Assembly (NCBI RefSeq): GCF_001949145.1
Contig: NW_019091356.1
Location: 2,150,612-2,214,611 of the forward strand
Direction of reading: 5' to 3'
DNA length: 64,000 nt
Source of the DNA: Acanthaster planci
Taxonomy: Eukaryota > Echinodermata > Asteroidea > Valvatida > Acanthasteridae
Shown here: positions 37,101-55,400 of the stretch, piece by piece
How the letters are laid out: every line of letters begins with the position of its first letter
Numbering within the stretch: position 1 is the first letter of the stretch
Position numbers and translations under genes: made by a program
The notes under the pieces: generated by a model
The model's input: the letters and a program-made list of their open reading frames with translations, nothing else
What the model was told of the DNA's origin: nothing
Database searches by the model: none

Positions 37101-37607
37101 TTGGAAAACTTTAGCTCAGTATAAGACCATGCTTCAAGATTATCACATAACAGTTTTGGGGAGTGATTTGTTTTGGTCTACACATTCAGGTAACATAAGG
37201 ATTCTGGAGCTGAGCCAAAGCCATAGTTTGGGATGCATGTTGCCCATTTTGTCGCCAAAAAGACTAGTTTGCTTTGGGCATGGCATTAGAAGCAACATTT
37301 CAAGTTACTTTCAGCTGGAAGTGTTCATAAGTGCATCGTTCATTTCCCAGGTGATTCTAAGACTCAAGATGACAACCTGAGTGCCGGCAACCAGCAGGAG
37401 ACATCAGAGGAGAGCCCGACCCAACTGGCAGAAGAGGTAGCTCCTGTTCGCTTGGGCAGCCCCGGTGTGATCGGACTCGACACCATGATCAATGACGAGG
37501 CAGGAGTGGCGGTTAATGATGAAGGGGAGGAGGGGGTCAACATACGGCAGGTTGAAACCCACAAAACGACCAAAGAAAGAAGAACAAGGGAGCTCAGAAA
37601 GGCCTAA
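4196..37607 (+). CDS. CPAMD8: CPAMD8-like thioester-containing protein (alpha-2-macroglobulin/complement superfamily), complete, 39 exons
   Basis: I assembled 39 exons with consistent GT/AG borders and phases. Coding length is 6318 nt, giving 2105 residues. Domain order is signal peptide (1-27), macroglobulin domains, a bait/processing region (about 500-726), MG7 and CUB with a FAMeT insert (about 919-1062), a thioester domain with GCGEQ (Cys1113-Gln1116), a receptor-binding domain, a Kazal domain (about 1651-1727) and an acidic tail (1727-2105). The combination of thioester, FAMeT insert and C-terminal Kazal is the hallmark of CPAMD8 rather than CD109 or A2M. Proteins of this superfamily are secreted or surface-bound; they trap proteases or tag targets after thioester activation. 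The position matching the C3 catalytic His is Asn1227, as in A2M. The start at 4196 was chosen because its exon supplies the signal peptide and joins in phase. The symbol rests on architecture, not on a tree. Confidence 0.88.
9722..10380. repeat. four dispersed copies of a 19-bp hairpin (GCTATCTNNNNTAGATAGC)
   Basis: Copies at 9722-9740, 9913-9931, 9979-9997 and 10362-10380, all in the intron before exon 5 of the CPAMD8-like gene. Three are perfect palindromes outside the loop; the fourth has one change (GTAGAAAGC). Confidence 0.75.
10501..10660 (-). mobile_element. tRNA-derived SINE copy B (3' truncated)
   Basis: The reverse complement starts GGAGTCAGGTTGGTGTAGTG and closely follows the copy at 53534, including the CCTTCCACCTCTG block and a CCCACCTCTA block near its end. 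Its B box is degraded (ATTCAAATCCC). It lies in the intron before exon 5 of the CPAMD8-like gene, 80 bp from the acceptor. Confidence 0.72.
11767..11797. repeat. small hairpin with 11-bp arms
   Basis: AAATATCTCGT (11767-11777) pairs with ACGAGATATTT (11787-11797) around a 9-base loop, in the intron before exon 7 of the CPAMD8-like gene. No function is visible. Confidence 0.5.
16795..16913. repeat. short element with 12-bp inverted ends
   Basis: GTAGAGGTGTCC at 16795-16806 and its exact complement GGACACCTCTAC at 16902-16913 bound about 120 bp in an intron of the CPAMD8-like gene. It could be a small MITE; no target duplication is clear. Confidence 0.45.
18924..23218 (+). other. CPAMD8: CPAMD8-like exons 13-18: MG5/MG6 and bait-like region with three polybasic sites
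   Basis: Exons: 18924-19125, 19577-19737, 20137-20286, 21207-21341, 22161-22230 and 23104-23218 (about residues 463-740). Exon 15 has the MG6 signature [16 protein letters not shown]. Polybasic stretches occur at about residues 512-515 (RRRR, exon 13), 659-663 (RRRKR then S, exon 16) and 722-725 (RRKR then A, exon 18). The last lies directly before FFPETWMW, the conserved start of the segment after the bait or anaphylatoxin region. The second is where C3-type proteins are cut into beta and alpha chains. No six-cysteine anaphylatoxin domain lies between the two sites. Furin-type cutting is expected from the motifs but is not shown by sequence. Confidence 0.82.
20877..20966. repeat. tandem duplication, 2 x 45 bp
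   Basis: The unit beginning TTGCCCACAGAAAAAATTTA is repeated without change at 20877-20921 and 20922-20966. It lies in an intron of the CPAMD8-like gene. Confidence 0.85.
23538..25726 (+). other. CPAMD8: CPAMD8-like exons 19-22: MG7 and start of the CUB domain
   Basis: Exons: 23538-23769, 24337-24487, 24840-24940 and 25675-25726. Exon 19 encodes [18 protein letters not shown] and [13 protein letters not shown], strongly conserved through A2M, CD109 and C3. Exon 22 ([19 protein letters not shown] across the junction) matches the segment that in A2M runs straight into the CUB strand before the thioester domain. The assembly gap at 25050-25300 falls in the intron between exons 21 and 22. Both exons meet in phase 0, so no coding sequence needs to be missing. 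Confidence 0.86.
25050..25300. other. CPAMD8: assembly gap (251 N)
   Basis: The gap lies in the intron between exons 21 and 22 of the CPAMD8-like gene. Both edges carry related sequence: GCCTGAAATGAAGGCCAGAG on the left (about 25013-25032) and GCCTGAAGTGAAGGTCAGAA on the right (about 25307-25326). The gap therefore probably hides a tandem repeat. Confidence 0.9.
26021..27593 (+). other. CPAMD8: FAMeT (Methyltransf_FA-like) insert, exons 23-25 of the CPAMD8-like gene
   Basis: Exons: 26021-26224, 27209-27300 and 27458-27593. They encode the pattern [46 protein letters not shown] and [17 protein letters not shown], which is typical of the family named after farnesoic acid O-methyltransferase (PF12248). 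In other animal secreted proteins this family is a structural module, so enzyme activity should not be inferred. The three exons total 432 nt, start in phase 1 and end in phase 1, so they form one exchangeable cassette. It sits inside the CUB region, between the segment ending FFCPN and the segment [13 protein letters not shown] that leads to the thioester domain. Confidence 0.85.
26997..27158. repeat. imperfect inverted repeat with 75-bp arms
   Basis: Arms 26997-27073 and 27081-27158 pair around a 7-base loop, with scattered mismatches. Shared blocks are CTTTTCATC, ATGCTT, GAAATGG and AAAGTCACTATG. It ends 50 bp before exon 24 of the CPAMD8-like gene and is probably a foldback MITE. Confidence 0.78.
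27917..31304 (+). other. CPAMD8: CPAMD8-like exons 26-31: CUB strand and thioester domain
   Basis: Exons: 27917-28006, 28721-28897, 29031-29269, 29608-29854, 30351-30571 and 31143-31304. Exon 27 has the thioester motif [12 protein letters not shown]; Cys1113 and Gln1116 form the internal bond in this family. Exon 28 has [20 protein letters not shown] and ends with GKVLNKDIQ, followed by GG in exon 29. By alignment the residue after KVL, Asn1227, takes the place of the catalytic His of C3 and CD109 and equals the Asn of A2M. Exon 30 ends HGGFSSTQ and exon 31 starts [13 protein letters not shown], the usual last helices of the thioester domain. The exon 29 donor (GTGCGA) is weak, but the phases fit. 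Confidence 0.88.
28294..28495. mobile_element. hAT-type MITE copy 1
   Basis: A 202-bp element starts CAGTGGTGTAGCCA and ends TAGCTACGCCGCTG, which are imperfect terminal inverted repeats. It is flanked by a perfect 8-bp target duplication, CATACAAG, at 28286-28293 and 28496-28503. Length, ends and 8-bp duplication are typical of non-autonomous hAT elements. C-rich runs fill the interior. It sits in an intron of the CPAMD8-like gene, 225 bp before exon 27. Confidence 0.88.
31910..32134. mobile_element. hAT-type MITE copy 2
   Basis: A 225-bp relative of the element at 28294. It starts CAGTGGCGTAGC and ends TAGCTACACCACTG, and shares the internal block ATTGAACAAGGCTAACAAAA. Flanks are CTGTAGGC (31902-31909) and CTGTTGGC (32135-32142), an 8-bp duplication with one change. 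It lies between exons 32 and 33 of the CPAMD8-like gene. Confidence 0.87.
32325..32376. repeat. tandem duplication, 2 x 26 bp, next to a splice acceptor
   Basis: Units beginning CTTGATTCGTATAAATGCAC and CTTGATTCATATAAATGCAC sit end to end, and the second runs into the pyrimidine tract of exon 33 (acceptor AG at 32384-32385). Confidence 0.8.
34620..34755 (+). mobile_element. possible decayed SINE
   Basis: A B-box-like GGTTCCAATCC after GGGTCGGG is followed by a body (CCACTGATAGTGTGGTATGT, CCCTGGGTGGGCC) of the kind seen in tRNA-derived SINEs. No A box or tail is clear. Confidence 0.35.
34947..35174 (+). other. CPAMD8: Kazal domain, exon 37 of the CPAMD8-like gene
   Basis: This exon starts and ends in phase 1 and encodes a Cys-rich module with the Kazal core [21 protein letters not shown] followed, after a short loop, by a final SNC. 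It comes right after the receptor-binding domain, as in vertebrate CPAMD8. Kazal domains usually inhibit serine proteases or act as follistatin-like matrix modules. Which of these applies cannot be read from the sequence. Confidence 0.83.
35793..37607 (+). other. CPAMD8: Acidic C-terminal tail, exons 38-39 of the CPAMD8-like gene
   Basis: Exon 38 (35793-36674) is by far the longest of the gene at 882 nt, and exon 39 (37351-37607) ends at TAA 37605-37607. Together they add about 380 residues that are very rich in Glu, Asp, Gly, Ser and Pro and have almost no Cys or long hydrophobic runs. They look disordered. Exon 39 ends in a basic patch ([14 protein letters not shown]). I recognise no domain and know of no such tail in vertebrate CPAMD8. 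The phases fit both neighbours, which supports it as coding, but as low-complexity sequence it is weaker evidence than the domains before it. Confidence 0.75.
36719..36780. repeat. perfect 29-bp-arm palindrome
   Basis: Left arm 36719-36747 and right arm 36752-36780 are exactly complementary around a 4-base loop (GGTT). It lies in the last intron of the CPAMD8-like gene, 45 bp after exon 38. Confidence 0.9.
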
Positions 37608-40130
37608 GGTTATTTACTGCTTACCGTAAAGCCACTTATTTCAGCACTTCAGTATTTCTCAATGCAGGATCGCAGTGGATGCTTATCATATTCTCTGAGT
37701 ATCGACGATACGAGTGGTAATTCACGGACTCTTTTGCCGCACGGTAAATGTTTCGAAAAATGAAGAATCCATCTTCTTCAGGTCGGCGATAGGCCACATG
37801 GCTTGGACCACCATTTGTTCTGTGTGGATATTCGTGCCCCAGGAAATGTGGCCACTTTCAGCTCTAGTAAATAAGCTGCCTCCGGTAAACAGCACAAAAA
37901 ATGAACGAGTAAAGATTTCTTGGGGGGGGGAGGAATTGAACTTTCCACATAAACGGGGAAAATTTTAAGTGTTTGAAAAGTTGGTTATTTATAAACTGCT
38001 ACGTATGTATTGCACAGCATGCTTGATATCGATTTTATTTCTGTACATATCTAGACTGCATTTGTAACTGGTTGCTTAGTTCTCCCATGTTAGAACAAAT
38101 TCAGTCTACACTGATCTTGTACAAAGCATTACAAACATATATCAATACATAAGTGTTTATGTAGACACTGCCTTGTATTGTAGTTTTGAAGTAATTTTAT
38201 TTGTGTAAAACTCTTTGAGCTGTGTAAAAACAAACATTTGTGCCTACTTCCAAGGTTATTTGTATAATTTATGTTAAACAAATGACTACCCTTGGATTTT
38301 AAAAAGTCAAATTTTGTCTCTCTTAAATGATTGCATTTGAACAACTTCGGTGTCCAGAAAGACTTGTCGCAATGTCTTGAAATGGAAGGTCATTACATAA
38401 ATAAAACCAAAAAATATTTCTTGATATTTTCTATATTGCATATTCCTGACGTCACTCGCCTTGAAAATGATGGCGATGACATGCCTTTAATGCACATTTC
38501 TCCAAGCCACCAGACTAGTTCTGTAGAAGCAAACTTCTGTCTAAGGAACACAATGAATAGTTTCAAATATCAACTTTTAATGCTTTTATTTATGTCATCA
38601 GAAGACGTTTTAAGTGCTTCTGAAAATATAAACATTGTAAATTACGGGTGGAAAAAATCTAGGGAACAGTAGTTGACATGTCTACTGTGGTTAAAAAAAA
38701 TGATACAAATTCATTTCAAAAAGCATGTGGCCATTTCAGTTTTTAAGAAATTCAATTTTTAAAGCTACATATAATCCACACTTGTATAAAGTTTTCTTGC
38801 ACATCTTCACGGTAGCACTTTAGATCATAATTTTTCCAAGTTATATAAAACTGATCTCTAGGCTTTCTGCGCTACTTCAGCGTTTATAGAGTGAAGCTTA
38901 TAAAACAGTATTAATGTATCAGCTTTTTTGTACAAAACTTGCCAAGGTGTGTCTTGGAAATACGCGTCTGTAATTTAACGTAGTCACGTTATTAATAACT
39001 GTGCTTGTTTGAATGAATCAAAATTTGGTTGTGTCTCAGTTTTTGTGTACCCAAGTATTATCAACACACTCTGTGAATTTTGATTGGCTTAGGCATGACC
39101 ATGTGACATCTTGGCTCAGGAGAAGCAACTGCCAATGCATGACTTTTTTGTCAGTTTTGTGAGACACACTTTTACTTTCGGGCCAAACTGTAACAAAGAC
39201 TGTTAAATCCAAACCAGAACCTCTTTTTCTTAAAGTTTTACCCACCACAATCAGTAGTCTGTATTCAATGTCATTAGTCACGGGAAATCTCAGCATTGAC
39301 AAGGTGACGCTGGTAGTTAACATTTTGGTTAAAGAGGTCATCTTAACCCTTTTTTAACAATGAGATACTTTTCCCAAGATTGTTGCACTGTTACATTTGA
39401 GTATAAGTAGAGAAGTATTTGCATGCTAGATTTTCACAGAGATTAATTATATATTTTTTTTGTCATGAACAAGTACATAGTGAATGTATAAAAGGGTGAG
39501 AACCAATCTAGCTAAAGTTCGTTCCACAGAAGTTGTATTTCGGGGGGGTAGCTAAAAATTACTATTCAAATTTCTGGTTGTTCATCCAAGAATCATGTAG
39601 CATAAAAGAACTGTTTAAAATAGACAAGAATGCAACATTCAAGGAAGCCACAGAAACAGATCGTCATTTCAAATGGTGTAAAACAACAGAATGACCCAAA
39701 TTTGCCAAGATCTGACTCAATTTTTGTATGATATACAAGGCCAGCACTACTCCTAAACTAGTGGCTAAATACAACAAATTTGGTCTACAACGCGATGGAA
39801 TTCTTCAGGTCTAGAACGTTTCACGGCTGTAAAGCCCAGGGAGTTGAGGTCATGCACTTTTTGACCAGCGTTTGACCGTAATCTTTGATCGTACACCTTT
39901 TTCTCATTTCTACGCCAGGCATCACACCACAAACTGCTCATACACATGTTTTGAATGTTTTATTATATAAATAGTGTGCTTGTAAGTTAACTGTACCTGT
40001 AACGTTGCCCATTTGGCATCTATTTACGAAGCCGTGTAGACTAACATACCAGTATGTATGAGTAACTATTGATGTTTACTGTTTGTAATAAATATCCACT
40101 GAGCATCAATAAAGTTTTAAAAAAACTAAC
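37608..40130 (+). other. CPAMD8: probable 3' untranslated region of the CPAMD8-like gene
   Basis: No coding exon is visible in these 2.5 kb. Two AATAAA signals, at 40087-40092 and 40108-40113, lie close together and are the best candidates for transcript ends. The long AT-rich run with no other gene is consistent with a long 3' UTR, though an earlier end is possible. Confidence 0.45.
40087..40113 (+). terminator. CPAMD8: two AATAAA polyadenylation signals
   Basis: AATAAA at 40087-40092 and 40108-40113, the second followed by an A-rich stretch. These are the best candidates for the end of the CPAMD8-like transcript. Confidence 0.5.
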
Positions 40131-41263
40131 ACGTGCGTTTGCAGTTTCATGACAGGTAACGGCCAAAGAAAATATCTTGAAGATTCTCAAATGAAATGAG
40201 ATTTCTTGTAAGATATTGTCTCTCGTATACTGTGCAGGGACTGTTCAGGGGAACAGAACATGGTGCCCGTGTGTGCATTGAGGAGACACCGCTGCTACCA
40301 ACAGCAGAGTGGTGGTGAGACAGCCAATCAGTGGTGGGCACGGGTTTTATAGGGGGTCTCGAGGCTAAGCGGATATTTCTTCCTTGAATTGGACTGGAAT
40401 AAAGGCTATGATAAATTTTCAAAGGGAAGTAAAGTCTGACTCTTCCACGAGGCATGAAGACTAGTCTCCTCTCAAGACTGGCAATGAAACCATTTTCCCA
40501 CAGGACAGTACGTTGTGTATCCCTTTACTGATGTGTAATAGAAACAGGCGTCCTGGACACACCTGCAAACTGCACTAAAACATGTATATCGAACAGGCCA
40601 GCCGACCCAGATAAGGTCAGTGGTCAAGATTTCTGCAATAGTAAGCAGAAGGTCGTGGGTGTGAATCTTGCTCAAACAAACCTGTGCATTTGTAAATTTA
40701 TTTCTCACAAGCTCTTGGTGAGCACCGAGCATGTATTTGGCAAGAGGTAAATGAAAAATTCAAATTTACTTTAAAATTGGGTTAAAAATGGAGCGAGTCC
40801 AATTGCACGGTTTATATTCAATTGTTGGGTGGCATTTATCACCTACAGGCCTGGGTTGAGCTTCCGTCTTCATCTCCACGCCTGGTGACACTGTGATCTC
40901 TGTTGGTGTGGCCCATGATGAGGTCATGAACTTTGACCCCTCTCTGCTTGGAGTCTACCAATTTGCTACACTTGAAAGGGCCAGACTGCTGCGATCAAGA
41001 AACACGAAATTAAATGTAACTGTTTTTGGAGTCGATGCCCGCTCATCATCCCATTCAATGAACACTCATATGATTTCTCAAAACAAATTGACTCCTATGG
41101 AGGACGCCCCATCCCCCACAGTTTCTTGTAAAAAAAAAACACATCCTCCTAATCCCTCTTCATTTTAGAGAGGATATTTGTGCCGGAGGTATCTGATATC
41201 GCTCTATATGTTCTCATTGGTTCACCAAGGGGATAGATCCGGATATTACTACAAGCCCAGCCA
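40131..41263. other. convergent spacer between the CPAMD8-like gene and SAC3D1
   Basis: The two genes point towards each other here. TTTATT at 40698-40703 reads AATAAA on the minus strand and is a candidate end for SAC3D1. A tRNA-like head (GGTCAGTGGTCAAG, then a B-box-like GGTGTGAATCT) at about 40610-40680 may be a decayed SINE. An open frame on the plus strand at 40893-41168 has no recognised similarity. Confidence 0.4.
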
Positions 41264-44504
<3,241 letters not shown>

Positions 44505-44789
44505 TGTCGCTTTCCTTGGATTAAAATTAAAAAGTATTGAAGCCCGGAAGGATCTAGGCCAAGCTAGCCTAGGCAAAGATTATGAAGATGCATCATTGTA
44601 TGACGACGAAAGCCGAGTCTTATTATTTGTAACTCTTGAGGGCGCACTTCACGTAGCACAGACGACTAGTGCTGCGGCAGCTGTTCGTGCAGACTGGATC
44701 AGCATGCATCAGGCTAAAAAGTTCTGATCTTGACGTTTCCTTGGGTCAGTCCCAAAAGTAGCCAGGTACCCATTTGGACACACACTTTC
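44505..44789. promoter_or_regulatory. bidirectional promoter region SAC3D1/TSTD2
   Basis: Only 285 bp separate the two start codons of these head-to-head genes, so both promoters and both 5' leaders must share this DNA. It is less AT-rich than the flanking introns and has no TATA box at a standard place. CRE-like ATGACG (44600-44605) and CTTGACGTTT (44729-44738) elements are visible, but no binding is shown. Confidence 0.6.
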
Positions 44790-50005
<5,216 letters not shown>

Positions 50006-52019
50006 GTAGACAGATTCAGATTTGCACTTTTCCAACTTCGGTCGAACAATTTTACTCCTCTATTTCAGCCACCGCGATACTTTTCTAGGTCCAGTTTGGC
50101 GTACCTATATACCTCTTGCCATGAGAATACTCTACTAAGTTGAATAGTATAAAGTTTGACTTAGCATCAGCCAACGTTTTGCTTTTTTTCCAGTGGGAAG
50201 GTCTGTGATCAGTTTTAACGAACTAACCTGTGAGATCAGTGTGCTTTATTCACAAAATGGCCATCTTGGATTGTGCTTCCTGAATCTACGCCATTTATGG
50301 AACACGAAGAAATGGAACGGAGACTGACTTTTTTGTGCAATTTACCTGTATTTTTTGTCATTTTGAATATAAACAGAATTAGAGTTTTTATCCATAATTT
50401 GGAATTAGTCTTTGGAGTGCGAGCATTGTAATCTGTAACTAGCTCCTCTTGCATCATCTCTATTCCAACACGTATTAAGTTTTAAAAAAATTTGTGCGGG
50501 GACCGACTTGCTTTCAATTCAAAATGACTGACTCAAGAATGAGGCAAGTTCGCACTGACTGCTCCCAATGCAGCCTCTTGGTCAACAGTGAAAGGAAATC
50601 CTTTGCAATAAGTAGTTTTTCTCAATGCACAACAGTCAGGGGTGAGATTGACCAATGATAAAAATAGCTGAAAACAGCTGAAAAAAGGCATAAAGAAGCT
50701 GAACTGTGAAAATCTCCTATACTTTAGTACACAGCCAGTGAGGAAAAAAAGCTGAAATCCTAAACAAAAAAAAGGCTGAAATTAGCTGAAAGCTGAGGAA
50801 TCTCACCCCTGAACAGTATAAGATGGGACCTGAAACCTCACCTTGCTGTAGCTTCCCTAACTACACCAAAATTCAACACCTGATGTTTTCAGTCATATCC
50901 TATTCTAAAACTGGAACTTGCTTATCCAAAGTTTTTTTTCTTACATTACAAATTCTGTGTCCATGGATTTTGCTTTCTTCTCCCAAGAAATGCATTGATT
51001 GCAGGTAAAGATGTTGTATGGGGCAAAAAACCCTTCGTACCATTTCATGATAAACAAATTCAAAACAAAAACAAACGACAAGCCACTGGCAAGTTCTTCA
51101 CGTAACACGTTGCTTTATTTCTCTATGCTTAGCTGAGCACATCCACAGGAGTGCCTGGCATCTTGCTACTGATTTCAGGCACGAATGTTTCAAAGGAAAA
51201 GATGCTGCATGACACCAGTGCATTAGTACATAGATGTAGTACAGTTTTTATCATCCAATCATGCCAAAACAGCTTTCGAAAGATAGGGCCTGGTCAGGGT
51301 CAGTGAACCAGTGACAGATCACTGATGGAAATCCAGATCGATGTGTAACAAACAGGCCAATAATCACGCGTTTCAGACATTTGACTCTAACGGAATATTG
51401 CCGATGCAGTCCACTCACACTGTACTTTAACACTCCTCAGGACAGACGTTCTGGTACTTACCTGTTTAGTTGTATTAAATGTTAAATCTAAGAATGACCT
51501 CAATTGACCTTTGAAGAAAAATTCTGGCAGAATCTTCAGTGTGTAGTCCTCTGAAATTTTTACCATTTTAAAAATCTATATATAACTGTATACATAGATT
51601 CTATTTAATGACTAAAAAAAATTGTAAAAAAATGCATTACGATTTTTGAAAATAAGCGGCTACGGTGTACATGTATATTTTAACATTTTGACATGCCATA
51701 TGAGAACTTATGCTTAATGTCAAACATGCGTGTTAAAAATTGATTAAATCAGTTGAAATTTATGGGAAAATGTAATAAATCCAATTTGTTCTTGTAATTT
51801 TTGTGTGATCTGTACCAACAAGTTGTTTGAACTTGACTTTTCAACTTGTCGTTTCATTTTGTTTAAAAGTTTTGCCTTTTAAGAAGTATTCGATTAAGAA
51901 GCACAGATATAAATAGCACAGTATTTCAACTGACACTACATTATGTGAAGGCAATATTGAATGGAGCACATAGTTTAACAGGTGGATTTACGAGTCCACA
52001 TCACTCTTGAAGGTGACCC
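50006..52019. other. convergent 3' regions of TSTD2 and the ten-module gene
   Basis: No coding exon is seen. AATAAA on the plus strand at 51774-51779 could end TSTD2, and TTTATT at 51114-51119 (AATAAA on minus) could end the module gene. If both are used, the two 3' UTRs would overlap by about 650 bp. The rest is AT-rich, unremarkable DNA. Confidence 0.4.
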
Positions 52020-52462
52020 TCAAGCACAATTGACGGGCATACATTTGGTCAGCTTCTTAACATTGGGTTTAGCAATGAGGATATACGATGGACTTGCCCG
52101 GGGGTTCTTGAACAGGGAGGCACAGATGTGCCTAGCTTCCTTGCACTTCTTGCCCAGGAGGCTGGCCCGGAAGCTGATGTCCTGAAAAGCCAGGTCCCGG
52201 CCCACCACCAGAGGCATGGCTGCCTGCTCATCGTTGAGTGCCTGCTTCACCGCCCCCAATTTCTTGCCTTTGCCGTTGGGCTTGGGGGAAAGCCAAATCT
52301 TTAGGCCCCACAGGTCCGTGCCCTGGAAACCGACGGACTCTGGCTCGTCGTATCGCACACGCACACCGATTACCAGCTGGTTGGAGCGTCCGGCGTAGAT
52401 GGTAGTGATCCCAGAATGGAAAAGAGAGAGGCCTGTGACAGCGATCTGCGGGTTACGAGGCG
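52020..52462 (-). other. module 10 of the ten-module gene and stop codon
   Basis: Last exon. Core: DLWGLKIWLSPKPNGK, VKQALNDEQAAMPLVVGRDL, KCKEARHICASLFKNPRASP and CMPVNC, with Ala and the stop one codon after the last cysteine. It is the most divergent copy. The protein ends directly after the module, with no tail or membrane anchor. Confidence 0.8.
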
Positions 52463-55400
52463 CTAGACGGAAAAAGAAAAGTGCATTTGAATCCAAATGG
52501 TTCAAACTCCAGACATCAAACTATGAAAGGAAAGGAGAATTGTTGCTTGTAACAAAATTTTGGTTGTTGGGAGAATTCTATCCTAAATCATTCATTGACG
52601 TTCCTGCTGCTCAATTTGATTTGAGCTGGACACCCAATCTACTACAGAGGGGGTAGGAATGGAATGAAAAAACAAACACCTGCTGTAGTCTGCAAGGATT
52701 TTTGGTTGCAGTAAGCTGATGGATCTCTTCAGTCACATTCTCACTTGAATTTTTTCAAATGTACATTTAGATTGTGTGTTATTTATAGTTGTGTTGTGTG
52801 ACCTTTCAACTTTATTTTAAATTTAGGAGGTGTTTACCACAGGCTTTTTTTCTACGGTGTTTTACGTGTACATGTGTTGATATTATCTAAGGATTGTAAA
52901 AAGAGTGTTTGTACCCGTCATTAATTAGGGGTTGAATTTTGGCTTCAGACAAAAGGTAATGTGAAATATCTATGATTGGCTTTTAGCTCTGGTCATTTCC
53001 AGATTCACCAAAGGCTTCACACACCATGGCATTCCACTGGTTGACAGACAGTGAGCACGCTCGTGTCGGGACTGGCTGCCAGCTGAAATGGAGGGTTGGA
53101 GGGCTCCAGCTTGGAGAACTCAGCACAGATGTGAGTGACCTCTCCGCACTCCCGGCCCGTCATGTCCAGGCTGAAAGGGACTGTGGGGAAAAATAGTGGC
53201 TCAGGTGGCACAAAATTACGGTCTGCAAGCTGTTGGGAGAGGACCTGGTCGACCAGTTGGATGCGGGGTCCACTGCCATCTGGCACGGTGCTGCCCCACA
53301 CTGCCAGTTGCCAAAGGTTGGTGCCCCTGATGGCCATGCTGTCCGGGGACATGTAGACTACCGCATCTAGCTCCAGGTCATTCCTGGCATCGGGCTGAAT
53401 GTTGACGCCACCAATGTTGATAGTCGTGACAGTGACAACAGGTAAATCGCTATGTCCCCCTCCACCGTGGTGGTCTCCTGAGGTGCAGTAACAAAAACAG
53501 TGATTGTGAGTTTATTCTTCTATCGTATCTCATGGAGTCGGGTTGGTGTAATGATTCTTTCCTCGCCTTCCACCTCTGCAGTCCGGGTTCAATTCCCGGG
53601 TCAGTCGACATGTGAACTGTGTGTCAGTCCCTGCCTGATTTCTTAGGTTTCGTCCAGAGTACTCCTCTGGGGTTATCTTCCCACCTCTACAACCGTAGCT
53701 ACTTTTCACTGACTCCTCTCAACTGGTTTCAGACTTGCGAGCTACAGTGCCAAGGGTGCTTTTGAGGAGCCCTTGGTGTCATTACCAGAAATTATTATAA
53801 TAAATTATTAATAATAAAATATTTCAAACACTAAAAGATGGTCCCTGGAAGTTAATCATTCTTCAGGCAGCTGTCAAGATATTTGTATAAGACAGAAGCC
53901 ATATTATGGACTTACTTGGTAGACACGGAGCACTCTGGCATGTCACAAATGCATGGGTTCCTTCTGGTAGGGGAAGGTTGAAATCTGGCCAAGCCGAATC
54001 CCCCTTGGCAATCTCAAGGCAAAGAAAGGGAAATTCACTCTCACAGTTAGCCCTCCGAAGGTCAAAGGGCACATTGATGTCAAAGTGTAGAGGGTTGGGC
54101 GGCAAGAGGCTCTGGTCGCGGTCTTGCTGGCTCAAGATCTGCCGGTCATAATTGATCTTTTGGGCATGAGTCCCCTGCTGTTTGCGGTTTGCAAAGATGC
54201 CCACCCTCCAAAACCCACTGCCCTCCTCGCCCATGATGGTATCGGAGTCTGGGTGAGGGGTCAGCTCCACCAAGATATGTAGATCACTCTGGCCGTCTGG
54301 ATAGATGTTTGGAGGCCCGACTTGCCAGTCAACCCTTATAAAGCCCACTATCTTGATAGGATCTGGATCAGGTTGGCCGCCAGTGTGATCTGGCCCACCA
54401 GTGTCACCTGTCCCTCTGTCTGCATACAAATAAACATCAAAGTAAACCCAACTCAGCCTTGTCATTTTTGTCCTACACTTGCTTCAAATTATCTGCGCTT
54501 CTTTATGCAACATCCTTTGCTTAACACCTTGAGGAATATATTTGAAGAAAACTTGACTTCAACTCAAGAAACCTCAGTATTGTCTGAGGCCTCAGTTTAA
54601 GAACAAGTCAACGTACTGCTGTGCTCTGTTGACATATGGGCCTGTGCACTGGTAACATGCCCAAATCATTTTTCCTCTGAGACAGAGAGCATGCATTGTA
54701 CTCAGATGTACTGAGTACTCAAGTAGAACCTTAGATTAGACACAGTTTGACATCAGCTAGAGACTTCACTCTCCATACTTTTTTTCATACTGTCATTACA
54801 AGTAGGCCCAAAATAGTTTGTTACAAGTGTTACTGCTCTCAACCATAGTGGAATGTATGTAGTTATTTCACCAGGGACTATCACGATACTCACTGGGATG
54901 GCAAGGCATCCTCTGACAATTCACAACGACATCACCACCAGCCAGCCCCATTTCAAAGTCTGGGTTGGCCAAATGATCCTTCCCAAACTCCACACAGAAG
55001 TACTTGTAGGGGCCACATCCCAACCTCCTCATATCAAAGTTGGTGTGGAGGTCAAAGTTCAGGGGCCTCGATGGGGCCAAGGTCCTTCTGGCATCGGGCA
55101 CTTGAAGGAGCTGCGAGAGGAGCGTAGGTTGTGAAGGTTGGATCAACAAATCCATGAAGAAAATGTTGGACTTTGGAATGACTCCATATGAGAACTGCAG
55201 TAATGCTGTGTGGACTACGCCATATCAGTATAGAACCCACATTGGTGGATACATTGCCTGAGCCAACTGGTTCACAGCTGTGCATTCAAGTATTACATGG
55301 AAGCATACCTGGGAAATTGTTACAAATCACCCAGCTTCATATCAAGTCAGATAGCCTTCACTGGCACAAAGGAATTTCTTTATTTCTATTTTTTGGCTAC

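Noticed and set aside
44730-44789. a TSTD2 start upstream of 44790
   Set aside because: The frame is open back to about 44730 but has no earlier ATG; the ATG pair at 44790-44795 is the first usable start.
53534-53610. functional tRNA gene
   Set aside because: Only the A- and B-box-like parts match; the sequence does not fold into a full cloverleaf and continues into a SINE body.
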